Under the pieces are notes generated by a model that saw only the letters and a list, made by a program, of their open reading frames with translations, had not been told where the DNA came from and searched no databases. From Xaviernesmea rhizosphaerae (GTDB taxonomy: Bacteria > Pseudomonadota > Alphaproteobacteria > Rhizobiales > Rhizobiaceae): a stretch of DNA of 64,000 nt. The translations under genes were made by a program, and so were the position numbers. Position 1 is the stretch's first letter. Every line of letters starts with the position of its first letter. The DNA lies in contig NZ_MKIO01000019.1 in assembly GCF_001938945.1 (NCBI RefSeq), positions 62,001 through 126,000 on the forward strand. The letters run 5' to 3'. Positions 37,997 through 46,092 of the stretch are shown here, one piece after another.

Positions 37997-38899
37997 ATGT
38001 TCAAGCTCGCCCATATTTCCGATGTCCATCTCGGCCCCCTGCCCGATCTCTCCCTGCGCGAGCTCGCCTCCAAACGGATCACCGGCTTCGTCAACTGGCA
38101 CCGCAACCGGCGCAAGCATATGGTGGGCGACACGCTGTCCGTGCTGATGGATGCGGTGGAGGCGGCAAACCCCGACCATCTCGCGGTCACGGGCGATCTG
38201 GTCAATCTCGCCTCGTCGCGCGAGATCGAGGCGGTGCGGCTCTGGCTGCAGGAGGAAGGCAAGCCGGACCGCATCTCCGTCATTCCCGGCAATCACGATG
38301 CCTATGTGCCGGGCGCCTACGAAAAATCGGTCAAAGCATGGTATCCCTACATGCGCGGCGACCGGGGACCGGAGGCGTGGAACGAGGATTTCCACTGTTT
38401 CCCTTATCTGCGCGTGCGCGGCCAAGTCGCCATTATCGGCTGCTCCACGGCGGTTGCCACGCCCCCCTTCGCCGCCAGCGGCTATTTCGGCCGGCGCCAG
38501 GCGCGCGAGACGGTCAATCTCCTGCGCGCGGCCGGCGAGGCCGGGCTGTTTCGCGTCGTCTTGATCCACCATCCGCCGATTCGCGGCGCCACCTCCATGC
38601 ACAAGCGTATGATTGGCATCCGCCGCTTCGGCGCGGTGATTTCGTCGGGCGGAGCGGAGCTTGTCCTGCATGGTCACACACATTTGAACACGGTCTACCA
38701 GCTGCGCGGCCAGATCCGCCCGGTGCCTGTCATCGGCATTGCCTCTGCCTCCCAGGGCCCCGGCGGCCACAAGCCGCCCGCCGGTTTCAACCTGTTTTCC
38801 ATCGATGGCGGCCCCGGGAACTGGCGTTGCGAGCGCCAGCGCTTTGAAATCGCGCCGGAGAGCGGCGGCGTCAATCTGGCGCAGACGGACATGTTCTGA
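37997..38899 (+). CDS. Calcineurin-like metallophosphoesterase
   Basis: This 300-residue phosphoesterase has all the metal-binding motifs in order: HISDVHLG (about residue 6), VTGDLVN, PGNHDAYV, and HGHTHLN near residue 225. It could be a cyclic-nucleotide or general phosphodiesterase; the substrate is not predictable. The ribosome site is weak (TTAGG) and the leader is made of stacked repeats, so its expression may depend on the repeat elements. Confidence 0.9.
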   Translation: MFKLAHISDVHLGPLPDLSLRELASKRITGFVNWHRNRRKHMVGDTLSVLMDAVEAANPDHLAVTGDLVNLASSREIEAVRLWLQEEGKPDRISVIPGNHDAYVPGAYEKSVKAWYPYMRGDRGPEAWNEDFHCFPYLRVRGQVAIIGCSTAVATPPFAASGYFGRRQARETVNLLRAAGEAGLFRVVLIHHPPIRGATSMHKRMIGIRRFGAVISSGGAELVLHGHTHLNTVYQLRGQIRPVPVIGIASASQGPGGHKPPAGFNLFSIDGGPGNWRCERQRFEIAPESGGVNLAQTDMF

Positions 38900-39186
38900 C
38901 GCCTGTCGCGCAACGGCCATAGTGAAGCCTGACCTCGCTCGTCCGCTGTGGAAGATGGCGGAGGCCGGGCTTTTGTGCTAGGGTGGCATTCATAGACTGC
39001 TTCGTGCGCGTCTCCTGCGTCCCGGCCACTGGGTGGCCGTCACCGGGCCGCAAGGAAGCCTTTCCGTCACATGCGGGTTCAAGCGATCACGGCGCGCGCG
39101 AATCCAAAAGGAAACCGGATCGATGCGCCCGGTCGCTGAGAGGGAGCGGCAGGGCTGTCACTCGACAAACCGATGGTTGGAAAGCG

Positions 39187-39633
39187 ATGCATCCAGCAGC
39201 GGAATCCCATAATTTCATGAAGGATCTCGTGGCGCTTCTGCCGCGCCTGCGTCGATTCGCCATGACGCTGTGCCCCAGCCCATCGGCGGCGGACGACATG
39301 GTCGGCGCGGTGACGTTGCGGGCGCTGGCGCATGGCCAGCCCGCGGCCGACATCCGCCTCGACGCCTGGGTCTATCGGCTGATGAGGGCCCTGCGCCAGG
39401 AAACCGTGGATCAGGGCTATGAGCCGCCGGATGCTGTCGCCGCCGTCAGCCGCTCGATCCCGCTTCCCGTGGGCACGGCACCGGCGTTCCTGCTCGTCAA
39501 TGTCGAGAAATTCCGGTATGAGGTCGCGGCGGATGTCCTTGGAATCGCGCGCGAACAGGTGATCCGGCAGGTGGCCGAGGCGCGCCTGTCCTTTGCGGCC
39601 GCAGAGACGAAAACATTTGAGAAACGAGCATAG
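39187..39633 (+). CDS. Divergent ECF sigma-factor-like protein
   Basis: This 148-residue protein aligns in outline with ECF sigma factors: a region-2-like LLPRLRRFAMTLCPSPSAADDMV, AWVYRLMRAL, and a region-4-like YEVAADVLGIAREQVIRQVAEARLSF. It is short: the linker between regions 2 and 4 is compressed, and several usual promoter-contact residues are replaced, so it may be poor at DNA binding or no longer active. An anti-sigma-like gene follows within a few bases. The start at 39187 has GGAAAG upstream. Confidence 0.7.
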   Translation: MHPAAESHNFMKDLVALLPRLRRFAMTLCPSPSAADDMVGAVTLRALAHGQPAADIRLDAWVYRLMRALRQETVDQGYEPPDAVAAVSRSIPLPVGTAPAFLLVNVEKFRYEVAADVLGIAREQVIRQVAEARLSFAAAETKTFEKRA

Positions 39634-39637
39634 ATCC

Positions 39638-40483
39638 TTGCCCACGACAGGTTCCTCCCTTGCCTTGCGTCTGTCCGCCCTCATCGATGGCGAGGTGGAC
39701 GACGCGGAAAGGCGCGAGCTGGAGCGTCTCGTGGAGAGCGATGACGAGGCGCGCCGGCTCTATCAACGGCTGAAGGCCGGGGGCGCGGCCGGCACGCAGG
39801 CTTTCGATGCGATGCTGAGCGACCCGCTGCCGCTCGCCCTCGTGCGCCAGATGCGGCAGGGAACCGATCAGCCATCCGCCACGCCGGAACGCGTGGCGAC
39901 GCCAGCGGCAACGGCAAAGCCGAAGCGGGTCAAGCTGTGGCCGCGCTTTGTCGCCGGCGGCGTCGGGCTGGTGCTGATCGGCGGCTCCACCGGTTTCCTG
40001 ATCGGCCGGACCATGAATGACGAAATGCCCGCCGACATCCTGGCCCCGGCGCGCAGCTGGCGTGACGACATCGTCGATGCCTATCGCATCCACACCCGCC
40101 AGCAGGGCCATCTCGTGGAAATGACCGCGACGGAGCCCGATCGGCTGGTCGCGTGGCTCTCGCAGGGCGCCGGGCTCAGCCTCACCCTGCCGACGATCAA
40201 GGACCGGCCGCTGACGCTGGAAGGCGGACGCCTGATCGTGGCCGAGGGCAAGCCCGTGGCCACCCTGCTCTACCGGACCGAGGATGGCGACGTGATCGCC
40301 CTCTGTCTGATGAAGGCGCCGCTCGGCACACCCGACGACAATGCGCGCACACTCTCGGAAACCATGCGCGACAATCTCGCCATGCTCTCCTGGAACGCCG
40401 GCGGCGTCACCTATGCCGTGCTCGGCCCCTCCTCCGACCCGAAGCTGCGCGCACTGGCCGAAGAGATCGCCGATCAGATGTGA
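39638..40483 (+). CDS. Anti-sigma factor-like membrane protein
   Basis: This protein of about 281 residues has the common anti-sigma N-terminus, LSALIDGEVDDAERRELERL (about residues 11-30). One membrane helix follows (WPRFVAGGVGLVLIGGSTGF, about 105-124), then a periplasmic domain of about 150 residues. No zinc-binding HXXXCXXC motif is visible. It probably holds the upstream sigma-like protein at the membrane. The start is uncertain: a TTG at 39638 just after the sigma stop, or an overlapping TTG at 39593. Confidence 0.75.
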   Translation: MPTTGSSLALRLSALIDGEVDDAERRELERLVESDDEARRLYQRLKAGGAAGTQAFDAMLSDPLPLALVRQMRQGTDQPSATPERVATPAATAKPKRVKLWPRFVAGGVGLVLIGGSTGFLIGRTMNDEMPADILAPARSWRDDIVDAYRIHTRQQGHLVEMTATEPDRLVAWLSQGAGLSLTLPTIKDRPLTLEGGRLIVAEGKPVATLLYRTEDGDVIALCLMKAPLGTPDDNARTLSETMRDNLAMLSWNAGGVTYAVLGPSSDPKLRALAEEIADQM

Positions 40484-40506
40484 TCGGGTGAAAGCCCGAT
40501 CACTTT
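40480..40506 (+). terminator. Hairpin terminator at the end of the anti-sigma gene
   Basis: GTGATCGGG (40480-40488) pairs with CCCGATCAC (40495-40503), then TTT. The stem includes the stop codon. The T tract is short, so efficiency is uncertain. Confidence 0.55.
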
Positions 40507-40741
40507 GGAAGATGTGAGCGGCGAAATCCCATGCCAACAGGGTAGCGTTGCGCCACTTGTCCCGGGACTTGTGGTCAGCGTGATCGCGCGAAAAGCGGCC
40601 GTTGATGCGACGGGCATGCGAGGCCGCGCATGTCGCTACGTTCGCCCGTGTCGCTTCAATCACCGGCACCGCGGAGGATTCCCGCAGAAGAAAGCAGACC
40701 GAGGCAGGCCGACGCCTGCCCCGCCCCTCATCATTCCCGTA

Positions 40742-42445
40742 TCAGACGCCCACCACCCGGTTCGCCGCCGAGACGATGGCCTCCAGCGAAGCAGCGACGA
40801 TGTTGGTGTTGATGCCCACGCCGAAGAGCTTGCCACCGGGATGTTCCAGCTCGACATAGGCGATGGCGGCAGCATTCGAGCCGTGCTGGAGCGAATGTTC
40901 GGAATAGTCGGCGACCGACATGGGGATGCCGAGATAGATCGACAGCGCATTGACGAAGCCGTCGATCGGCCCGTTGCCCTTGCCTTCGATCCGCTTGACC
41001 TCGCCGCGATCCTCGATTTCCGCCGCCACCACGCGCACGCCGCGATGGTCGGTGCCGGCCGGATAGGTGTGGTGCTCGATGAACTTCATCCGGGCGCCGG
41101 GCTGCTCGACATAGCGCTCGAGGAAGCGGGCATGGATCGCCTTCGACGGCAGCTCCTTGCCGCCCTCGTCAGTGATGCGCTGGATGTCCTCGCGGAACTC
41201 GACCTGGAGATTGCGCGGCAGGTTGATGCCGTAATCCTCCTGCAGGATATAGGCGATGCCGCCCTTGCCGGATTGCGAGTTGATGCGGATGATCGCCTCA
41301 TAGGAGCGGCCGACATCCTGCGGATCGATCGGCAGATAGGGCACTTCCCACAACGTGTGGTTGGCGGTCTTGATCGCCTTCATACCCTTGTTGATCGCAT
41401 CCTGATGCGAGCCGGAGAAGGCGGTGTAGACCAGCTCGCCGACATAAGGATGCCGCTCGGGAATGACCATCTGGTTGGAATATTCATAGACCTCGCGCAT
41501 GCGCACGATGTCGGAGCAGTCCAGGCCCGGATCGACGCCCTGCGTGTACAGGTTCAGCGCCAGGGCCACGACATCGACATTGCCGGTGCGCTCGCCATTG
41601 CCGAACAGCGTGCCCTCGATGCGATCGGCGCCGGCCATCAGGCCGAGCTCGGCGGCGGCGATGCCCGTACCCCGGTCATTGTGCGGATGCAGCGAGATCA
41701 GCACGTTTTCTCGGTTGTCGATGTTGCGGCACATCCATTCGATCTGGTCGGCATAGATGTTCGGCGTGGACATTTCCACGGTCGAGGGCAGGTTCAGGAT
41801 CAGCTTGTTGTCGGCGGTCGGCTTGATGATCTCGACCACCGCATTGCAGATCTCCAGCGCCACCTCCAGCTCCGTGCCGGTGAAGCTTTCGGGCGAATAT
41901 TCAAAGCGGTAACCGCCGCCGGCCTTGGCGGCCATGTCGGCGATCATCTTGGCGGCGTCGGTGGCGATCTGTTTGATGCCAGCGACATCCTTGCCGAAGA
42001 CAACGCGGCGCTGCAGCTCGCTGGTGGAATTGTAGAAATGCACGATCGGCTGATGCGCGCCTTCCAGCGCCTCGAAGGTGCGGGTGATCAGCTCCGGCCG
42101 GCACTGCACCAGCACCTGCAGCGAGACATCCTTGCCGACATGGCCCTCTTCCACGCACCAGCGGGCAAAGTCGAAGTCGGTCTGGGAGGCAGAGGGAAAG
42201 CCGATCTCGATTTCCTTGAAGCCCATGTCCAGGAGCAGCTGGAACATGCGGGCCTTGCGGTCGTGGCCCATGGGGTCGACCAGCGACTGGTTGCCGTCGC
42301 GCAGATCGACCGAGCACCAGATCGGCGCCTTGTCGATGATCTTGGACGGCCAGGTGCGATCCTTCAGATCGACCTGCGGATAGGGGCGATACTTGCGCGC
42401 GGCATCGGGCATGCCCTGCTTGACGGGATGGGTCTTGACGATCAT
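40742..42445 (-). CDS. leuA: 2-isopropylmalate synthase
   Basis: This enzyme catalyses the first committed step of leucine synthesis, joining 2-ketoisovalerate and acetyl-CoA. The 567-residue protein has the catalytic-barrel motif DLRDGNQSL, then IEIGFPSASQTDFDF, the metal site in SLHPHNDRGTG, and a C-terminal regulatory LeuA dimer domain that ends SAANRVVGV. Its length fits the long IPMS type found in rhizobia. The start at 42445 gives MIVKTHPVKQGM. The upstream 295 bases contain a leucine-rich leader peptide and alternative hairpins, so attenuation by leucyl-tRNA is likely. Confidence 0.94.
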   Translation of the reverse strand: MIVKTHPVKQGMPDAARKYRPYPQVDLKDRTWPSKIIDKAPIWCSVDLRDGNQSLVDPMGHDRKARMFQLLLDMGFKEIEIGFPSASQTDFDFARWCVEEGHVGKDVSLQVLVQCRPELITRTFEALEGAHQPIVHFYNSTSELQRRVVFGKDVAGIKQIATDAAKMIADMAAKAGGGYRFEYSPESFTGTELEVALEICNAVVEIIKPTADNKLILNLPSTVEMSTPNIYADQIEWMCRNIDNRENVLISLHPHNDRGTGIAAAELGLMAGADRIEGTLFGNGERTGNVDVVALALNLYTQGVDPGLDCSDIVRMREVYEYSNQMVIPERHPYVGELVYTAFSGSHQDAINKGMKAIKTANHTLWEVPYLPIDPQDVGRSYEAIIRINSQSGKGGIAYILQEDYGINLPRNLQVEFREDIQRITDEGGKELPSKAIHARFLERYVEQPGARMKFIEHHTYPAGTDHRGVRVVAAEIEDRGEVKRIEGKGNGPIDGFVNALSIYLGIPMSVADYSEHSLQHGSNAAAIAYVELEHPGGKLFGVGINTNIVAASLEAIVSAANRVVGV

Positions 42446-42584
42446 GTCTCGGGTTCTCTTCGTCTGGATGACCGACGCGGCGCAGCCTTTGCTCCCCGGA
42501 TCGAAAAGGGTCAAGCGAAGGCACGGTGCGACGCACTCGGCTCTGTCTATGGCTCAAGGAATGGACGAATTGCAAGGAGCTGTG

Positions 42585-42633
42585 CCGGCAGGCTTTTCGG
42601 CTGCCGGGCGCTCCTTCAAAGAACCCGGCAACC
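42585..42633 (-). promoter_or_regulatory. Mutually exclusive hairpins in the leuA leader
   Basis: Read leftward, segment A (42633-42624, GGTTGCCGGG) can pair with segment B (42608-42599, CCCGGCAGCC), or B can pair with segment C (42591-42585, CTGCCGG). Segment A lies in the last codons of the leader peptide, so ribosome position would decide which pair forms. No T-rich tract follows segment C, so classical intrinsic termination is not certain. Confidence 0.55.
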
Positions 42634-42741
42634 GCGCGTAAGGCCGAGAAGAAGAAGGGACGTGAAGGCACGGGCGCGCTGGCCGACGCTGTCGCGTTCG
42701 CGCGGGCTCTGGTGCATCTCTGTCACGTCGATCTTGGTCAT
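42616..42741 (-). CDS. Putative leuA leader peptide (leuL)
   Basis: This 41-codon frame starts MTKIDVTEMHQ and has the run SLLLLGL near its end, encoded by three CTT codons, a CTC, then GGC and CTT. It lies 170 bases before leuA on the same strand. Leucine runs of this kind let ribosomes stall when charged leucyl-tRNA is scarce, which controls leuA by attenuation. A good promoter sits directly before the ATG, so the message would begin at or very near the start codon. Confidence 0.7.
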   Translation of the reverse strand: MTKIDVTEMHQSPRERDSVGQRARAFTSLLLLGLTRGCRVL

Positions 42742-42747
42742 GCACCC

Positions 42748-42776
42748 TGTATATCGGCCGCCGCAATAAAGGGCAA
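42748..42776 (-). promoter_or_regulatory. Promoter of the leuA leader
   Basis: Leftward TTGCCC (42776-42771) and TATACA (42753-42748) are separated by exactly 17 bases. The leader ATG begins seven bases after the -10 element, which predicts a leaderless transcript. Confidence 0.65.
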
Positions 42777-42875
42777 GCCTTGCCGTGAAATTCGGCAGAG
42801 TGCCGTCCCTGAGGCCACTCTCCGACGGGCGATCCGGCTTTGCCAAGAGCGGCCGGAAAGGCTATTCTGCGACCC

Positions 42876-43166
42876 ATGACCATCCTGCCGCTGATCGAGG
42901 CCGAAGGCCAGTTGAGAGAGCTTGCGCGCCGCGTGGAAGCGGGCGAACGCATCACGCTGACGCTCGACGGCAAGCCGGTGATCGAACTCGTGCCGCCGGA
43001 AAAGCCCAAGGAGGCTGCGTCGCTGCCGGGCCTTGAGGCATTTCGCGCCTATAAGCGGGAAAAAGGGATCGACCGTTTCTTTACCTATATTGCCGAGGAT
43101 TTCGATGATCCTCTGCCGGAAGACTTCCTGATCACACCGCTCCCGCCGCTTGACGGCGAAAAATGA
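42876..43166 (+). CDS. Phd/YefM-type antitoxin
   Basis: This 96-residue protein starts TILPLIEAEGQLRELARRVE and continues ERITLTLDGKPVIELVP, the pattern of prevent-host-death antitoxins. Such proteins bind DNA through the N-terminus and the toxin through the C-terminus. The stop overlaps the start of the PIN gene (ATGA), typical of a toxin-antitoxin operon. The start at 42876 was chosen by family length. Confidence 0.85.
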   Translation: MTILPLIEAEGQLRELARRVEAGERITLTLDGKPVIELVPPEKPKEAASLPGLEAFRAYKREKGIDRFFTYIAEDFDDPLPEDFLITPLPPLDGEK

Positions 43167-43576
43167 GGCTGCTGCTCGACACACATATCCTCATTTCAAT
43201 CTTGATGGGCTCGACAAGCCGGCTACCGGCAAACATCAGGGCGATTCTTGATCCGCTGACATCGGGCCGACTTGGCGATGAAGACGAAATTTTCGTCAGC
43301 GTAGCCACGCTTTGGGAAATGGCGATCAAGGTAAGACTGGGAAAGCTTGGGCTGGGTGTATCGATCGACATCCTGCCCGATGTCATTGCCCGTCTTGGAT
43401 TGACGATTCTTCCCGTCGAGGCGAGCCACGCGCTGTTCCATGTCCAGCCGGAACCACCCACGCGCGATCCTTTCGACCGGCTGCTGCTGGCCCAATGCGC
43501 CATCGAGGGGCTGCGGCTGGTGACCACCGACCACGCGATGGCCGATCATCCGCTCTCGGCAACGCATAACGGCTGA
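43163..43576 (+). CDS. PIN-domain toxin (VapC-like, Sll0205 type)
   Basis: This 137-residue ribonuclease-like toxin has all four acidic PIN residues: Asp6 (LLLDTH), Glu52 (LWEMAIK), Asp105 (DPFDRLLLAQ) and Asp123 (TTDHAM). PIN toxins of this class cleave RNA and are neutralised by the protein encoded immediately upstream. The pair sits between the divergent leuA leader and a convergent clpP gene. Confidence 0.9.
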   Translation: MRLLLDTHILISILMGSTSRLPANIRAILDPLTSGRLGDEDEIFVSVATLWEMAIKVRLGKLGLGVSIDILPDVIARLGLTILPVEASHALFHVQPEPPTRDPFDRLLLAQCAIEGLRLVTTDHAMADHPLSATHNG

Positions 43577-43593
43577 ACCTGCCGCCGCCCATG

Positions 43594-43626
43594 AAAAAGG
43601 CCCCGCCAGCTTTGCCGGCAGGGCCT
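43594..43626. terminator. Terminator between the PIN toxin and clpP
   Basis: AGGCCCCGCC (about 43598-43607) and the matching arm ending GGGCCT (43626) form a stem. Read leftward it is followed by TTTTT, so it ends clpP transcription best; it may also end the toxin operon. Confidence 0.7.
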
Positions 43627-43651
43627 CGATCTCAAATGACAGCGAAAATCC

Positions 43652-44233
43652 TCAGATTTCCGAAATATTGGTGACGACGCGCGAGACCAGGCCGTAGCTG
43701 ACGGCGTCCTCGGAGGAGAGCCAGTAGTCGCGGTCGATGTCCCGGGCGATCTTTTCCTCCGGCTGGCCGGTGGCCTTGGAGAAGATCTTGATCAGGCGCT
43801 CGTTCATCTTGATGATCTCGCGGGCCTGGATCTCGATATCGGAGACCATGCCGCGCGTGCCGCCCGACGGTTGATGCAGCAGGAAGCGCGTGTTCGGCAG
43901 GCAGAGGCGGCGCTCCTTCGGCACCGACACGTAGATCAGCGCGCCGGCGGAGGCGACCCAGCCAGTGCCGATGACCCAGACCTTCGGCTTCACGAACTTG
44001 ATCATGTCGTGAATGCTGTCGCCGGATTCGACATGGCCGCCCGGCGAATTGACGAAGATGCGGATGTCCTCATCGCCGGCGGCGGCCAGCGCCATCAGCT
44101 GCGAGCAGACCTTCTGCGCCAGTTCCTGCGTGATCCCGCCATAGATGAAGATCGAGCGAGACTTGAACAGATTCGCCTCGGTTTCCTTGCCCAGCGGCAA
44201 CTCCGTCTTCTTCTCGTCTTCGTCTTCGTTCAT
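43652..44233 (-). CDS. ClpP-family serine protease paralogue
   Basis: This 193-residue protein is a ClpP peptidase. The nucleophile is in GWVASAGAL (Ser95), the His in FLLHQPSGG (His120), and an Asp lies in the ARDIDRDY segment (165-169). It has [20 protein letters not shown], as in normal ClpP. The serine motif is VASAGA rather than the usual GQAASMGA, which marks it as a secondary rhizobial isoform, not the main ClpP next to clpX. It would form tetradecamers with or without the other ClpP. The start at 44233 (MNEDEDEKK) has GGGAGAG upstream. Confidence 0.88.
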   Translation of the reverse strand: MNEDEDEKKTELPLGKETEANLFKSRSIFIYGGITQELAQKVCSQLMALAAAGDEDIRIFVNSPGGHVESGDSIHDMIKFVKPKVWVIGTGWVASAGALIYVSVPKERRLCLPNTRFLLHQPSGGTRGMVSDIEIQAREIIKMNERLIKIFSKATGQPEEKIARDIDRDYWLSSEDAVSYGLVSRVVTNISEI

Positions 44234-44637
44234 GCGTCTCTCCCCAAGGGATGCTTCGTGGTGTCCGTTCATCAGATAAGGCGACTCGTGCGCGATGACA
44301 ATGCGCCTTGCGGAACTAGCGCCGCAGGCGCGCATCCCGCGCCTCGCTTTCCCCGCATATGGTTTCCATCTTCGATGCGATCAGGCCATGGCGCGAGCGC
44401 GCCGCTCCCATTGCGGGCAGGCAGGGTGCGCCCCGTCTATCGGATTACGCAAATGTAAGGAAATACGGTCTTCCTTTTGCGCCCGTCGCCGCCTACCTCC
44501 TTATGGACCGGCCGATCAGACCGGCGCCGCCGCAGCCGCGATCCGACAGAGCCAGGACCATGCGCGCGGGCGGCTTGAACCAATGACGAAGATGCCCGTT
44601 TCGGACGGAAACCCACGGTATCTTCAAGGAGGCGACG
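44234..44637. other. Divergent intergenic region between clpP and the DUF2076 gene
   Basis: These 404 bases hold no convincing gene. They must carry promoters for both divergent neighbours. AAGGAGG at 44627-44633 is the strong ribosome site of the rightward gene. Confidence 0.4.
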
Positions 44638-45510
44638 ATGTCCCCGGATGAAAAGCAGCTTTTGAGCGCCCTGTTCGACAGGGTCAGGACAGCGGCAAAC
44701 ACCCCGCGCGATCGCGATGCGGAAAGCCTGATCGAGCAGGCGGTGCGCGCCCAGCCCTCCGCGCCCTATTATCTGGCCCAGGCGGTCATCATCCAGGAAG
44801 AGGGCCTGAAGGCGGCCTCCGCCCGCATCGAGGAGCTGGAAGCCAAGGTTCGGACGCTGGAATCCTCCGCTCGGCCGCGCGAGGAGCCCGAACAGGGCGG
44901 CGGCTTCCTCAGCTCGATTTTCGGCAGCGGAAACCGGCCGCAGCCGCAGCCCCAGCGGGACGATTACCGCGCAGCACCGCCCGCCCCGGCCGGCGGCCCC
45001 TGGGGTCCGCGGCCCGGCAATTATGGGGCAGCGCCGCAGCCTGCCTATGGCGGCCAGCAGGGCTATGGCGCGCCACAGGGCTATGCCGGCAATTCCGGCC
45101 CTGCCCCCTGGGGTGCCGCGCCGCAACAGCCTTCGGCCGGCGGCAGCTTCATCCGTGGCGCTCTGGGCACGGCGGCCGGCGTGGCCGGCGGCATGTTGCT
45201 GGCCAATTCGCTGAGCGGCCTGTTCGGCAGCCATATGGCGCAGCAGGGCCTGACGGCGCCCGGCGAAATGCTGGCCGGCACGCCGATCGAGGAAACCACG
45301 ATCGTCAACAATTACTATGGCGAGGACGGAGCCCAGAACGCCTCCGACGCCGGCAATGTCGCTGACGCAGGCTGGGGCCAGGACAATGGCAACCAGGACA
45401 ATGCGGGCCAGGATTGGGGCGGCCAGGATGATGGCGGCTGGCAGCAGGCCGATGCCGGCGACAGCTTTGGCGATGATGGCGGGTTCGGAGACGACAGCTC
45501 CAACGTCTGA
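44638..45510 (+). CDS. DUF2076 domain-containing protein
   Basis: This 290-residue protein matches DUF2076. It has an N-terminal helical part (SPDEKQLLSALFDRVR, then YYLAQAVIIQEEGLKAASARIEELEAK). A Pro/Gly/Gln-rich linker follows (about 90-160), then a Gly/Ala hydrophobic segment GALGTAAGVAGGMLLANSLSGLFG and a Gly/Asp/Asn-rich tail. It could associate with the inner membrane by the hydrophobic stretch. The function is unknown. Confidence 0.83.
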   Translation: MSPDEKQLLSALFDRVRTAANTPRDRDAESLIEQAVRAQPSAPYYLAQAVIIQEEGLKAASARIEELEAKVRTLESSARPREEPEQGGGFLSSIFGSGNRPQPQPQRDDYRAAPPAPAGGPWGPRPGNYGAAPQPAYGGQQGYGAPQGYAGNSGPAPWGAAPQQPSAGGSFIRGALGTAAGVAGGMLLANSLSGLFGSHMAQQGLTAPGEMLAGTPIEETTIVNNYYGEDGAQNASDAGNVADAGWGQDNGNQDNAGQDWGGQDDGGWQQADAGDSFGDDGGFGDDSSNV

Positions 45511-45575
45511 CACGGCTTCCGGTTGATCAGCCGGAAACGGTATGACACGGCATCGGACCAAAACGACAGAATGCC

Positions 45576-45606
45576 AGAAGGCCCGGATCGCCGATCCGGG
45601 CCTTCT
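45576..45606. terminator. Bidirectional terminator between DUF2076 and queF
   Basis: AGAAGGCCCGGATCG (45576-45590) is complementary to CGATCCGGGCCTTCT (45592-45606), forming a strong stem between convergent genes. Confidence 0.8.
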
Positions 45607-45627
45607 GCTTGGTTAGAGAAACTCTGT

Positions 45628-46092
45628 TCAGCCCCGGCCGCGATAGGGCTGCACGCCCTGGTCCGGCAGCCAGACGCCCTCCGGCGGTGCGCCGGTCTGC
45701 CAGAAAACATCGATGGGGATACCGCCGCGCGGATACCAGTAGGCGCCGATCCTGAGCCATTTGGGCGCCAGGAGATCGACCAGCCGCTTGGCGATGTCGA
45801 TCGAGCAATCCTCGTGGAAGGCGCCATGATTGCGGAAGGAATGCAGGAACAGTTTCAGCGACTTGGATTCCACCAGCCATTCGTCGGGAACATAGTCGAT
45901 GACGATATGGGCAAAATCCGGCTGACCGGTCATCGGGCAGAGCGAGGTGAATTCGGGCGCGGTGAAGCGCACTACGAAATTGGTGCCCTGATGGCCGCTC
46001 GGCACACGCTCCAGCACCGCCTCGTCCGGCCCGGCCGGCAGGTCCGTCTTCTGTCCGAGCAGCGACAGCCCCGATACATCCGTCTTCGTCAT
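45628..46092 (-). CDS. queF: NADPH-dependent 7-cyano-7-deazaguanine reductase
   Basis: QueF reduces preQ0 to preQ1 in queuosine tRNA modification. The 154-residue protein is the short, unimodular type, with the nucleophilic Cys52 and Asp59 in [12 protein letters not shown], and [12 protein letters not shown]. Its ATG overlaps the stop of the CDF gene, so both are translated together. No other queuosine genes are in the window. Confidence 0.94.
   Translation of the reverse strand: MTKTDVSGLSLLGQKTDLPAGPDEAVLERVPSGHQGTNFVVRFTAPEFTSLCPMTGQPDFAHIVIDYVPDEWLVESKSLKLFLHSFRNHGAFHEDCSIDIAKRLVDLLAPKWLRIGAYWYPRGGIPIDVFWQTGAPPEGVWLPDQGVQPYRGRG

Noticed and set aside
40505..42769. 754-codon open frame opposite leuA
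   Set aside because: leuA motifs on the minus strand are decisive; the plus frame covers the terminator and leader regions too and has no family signature.
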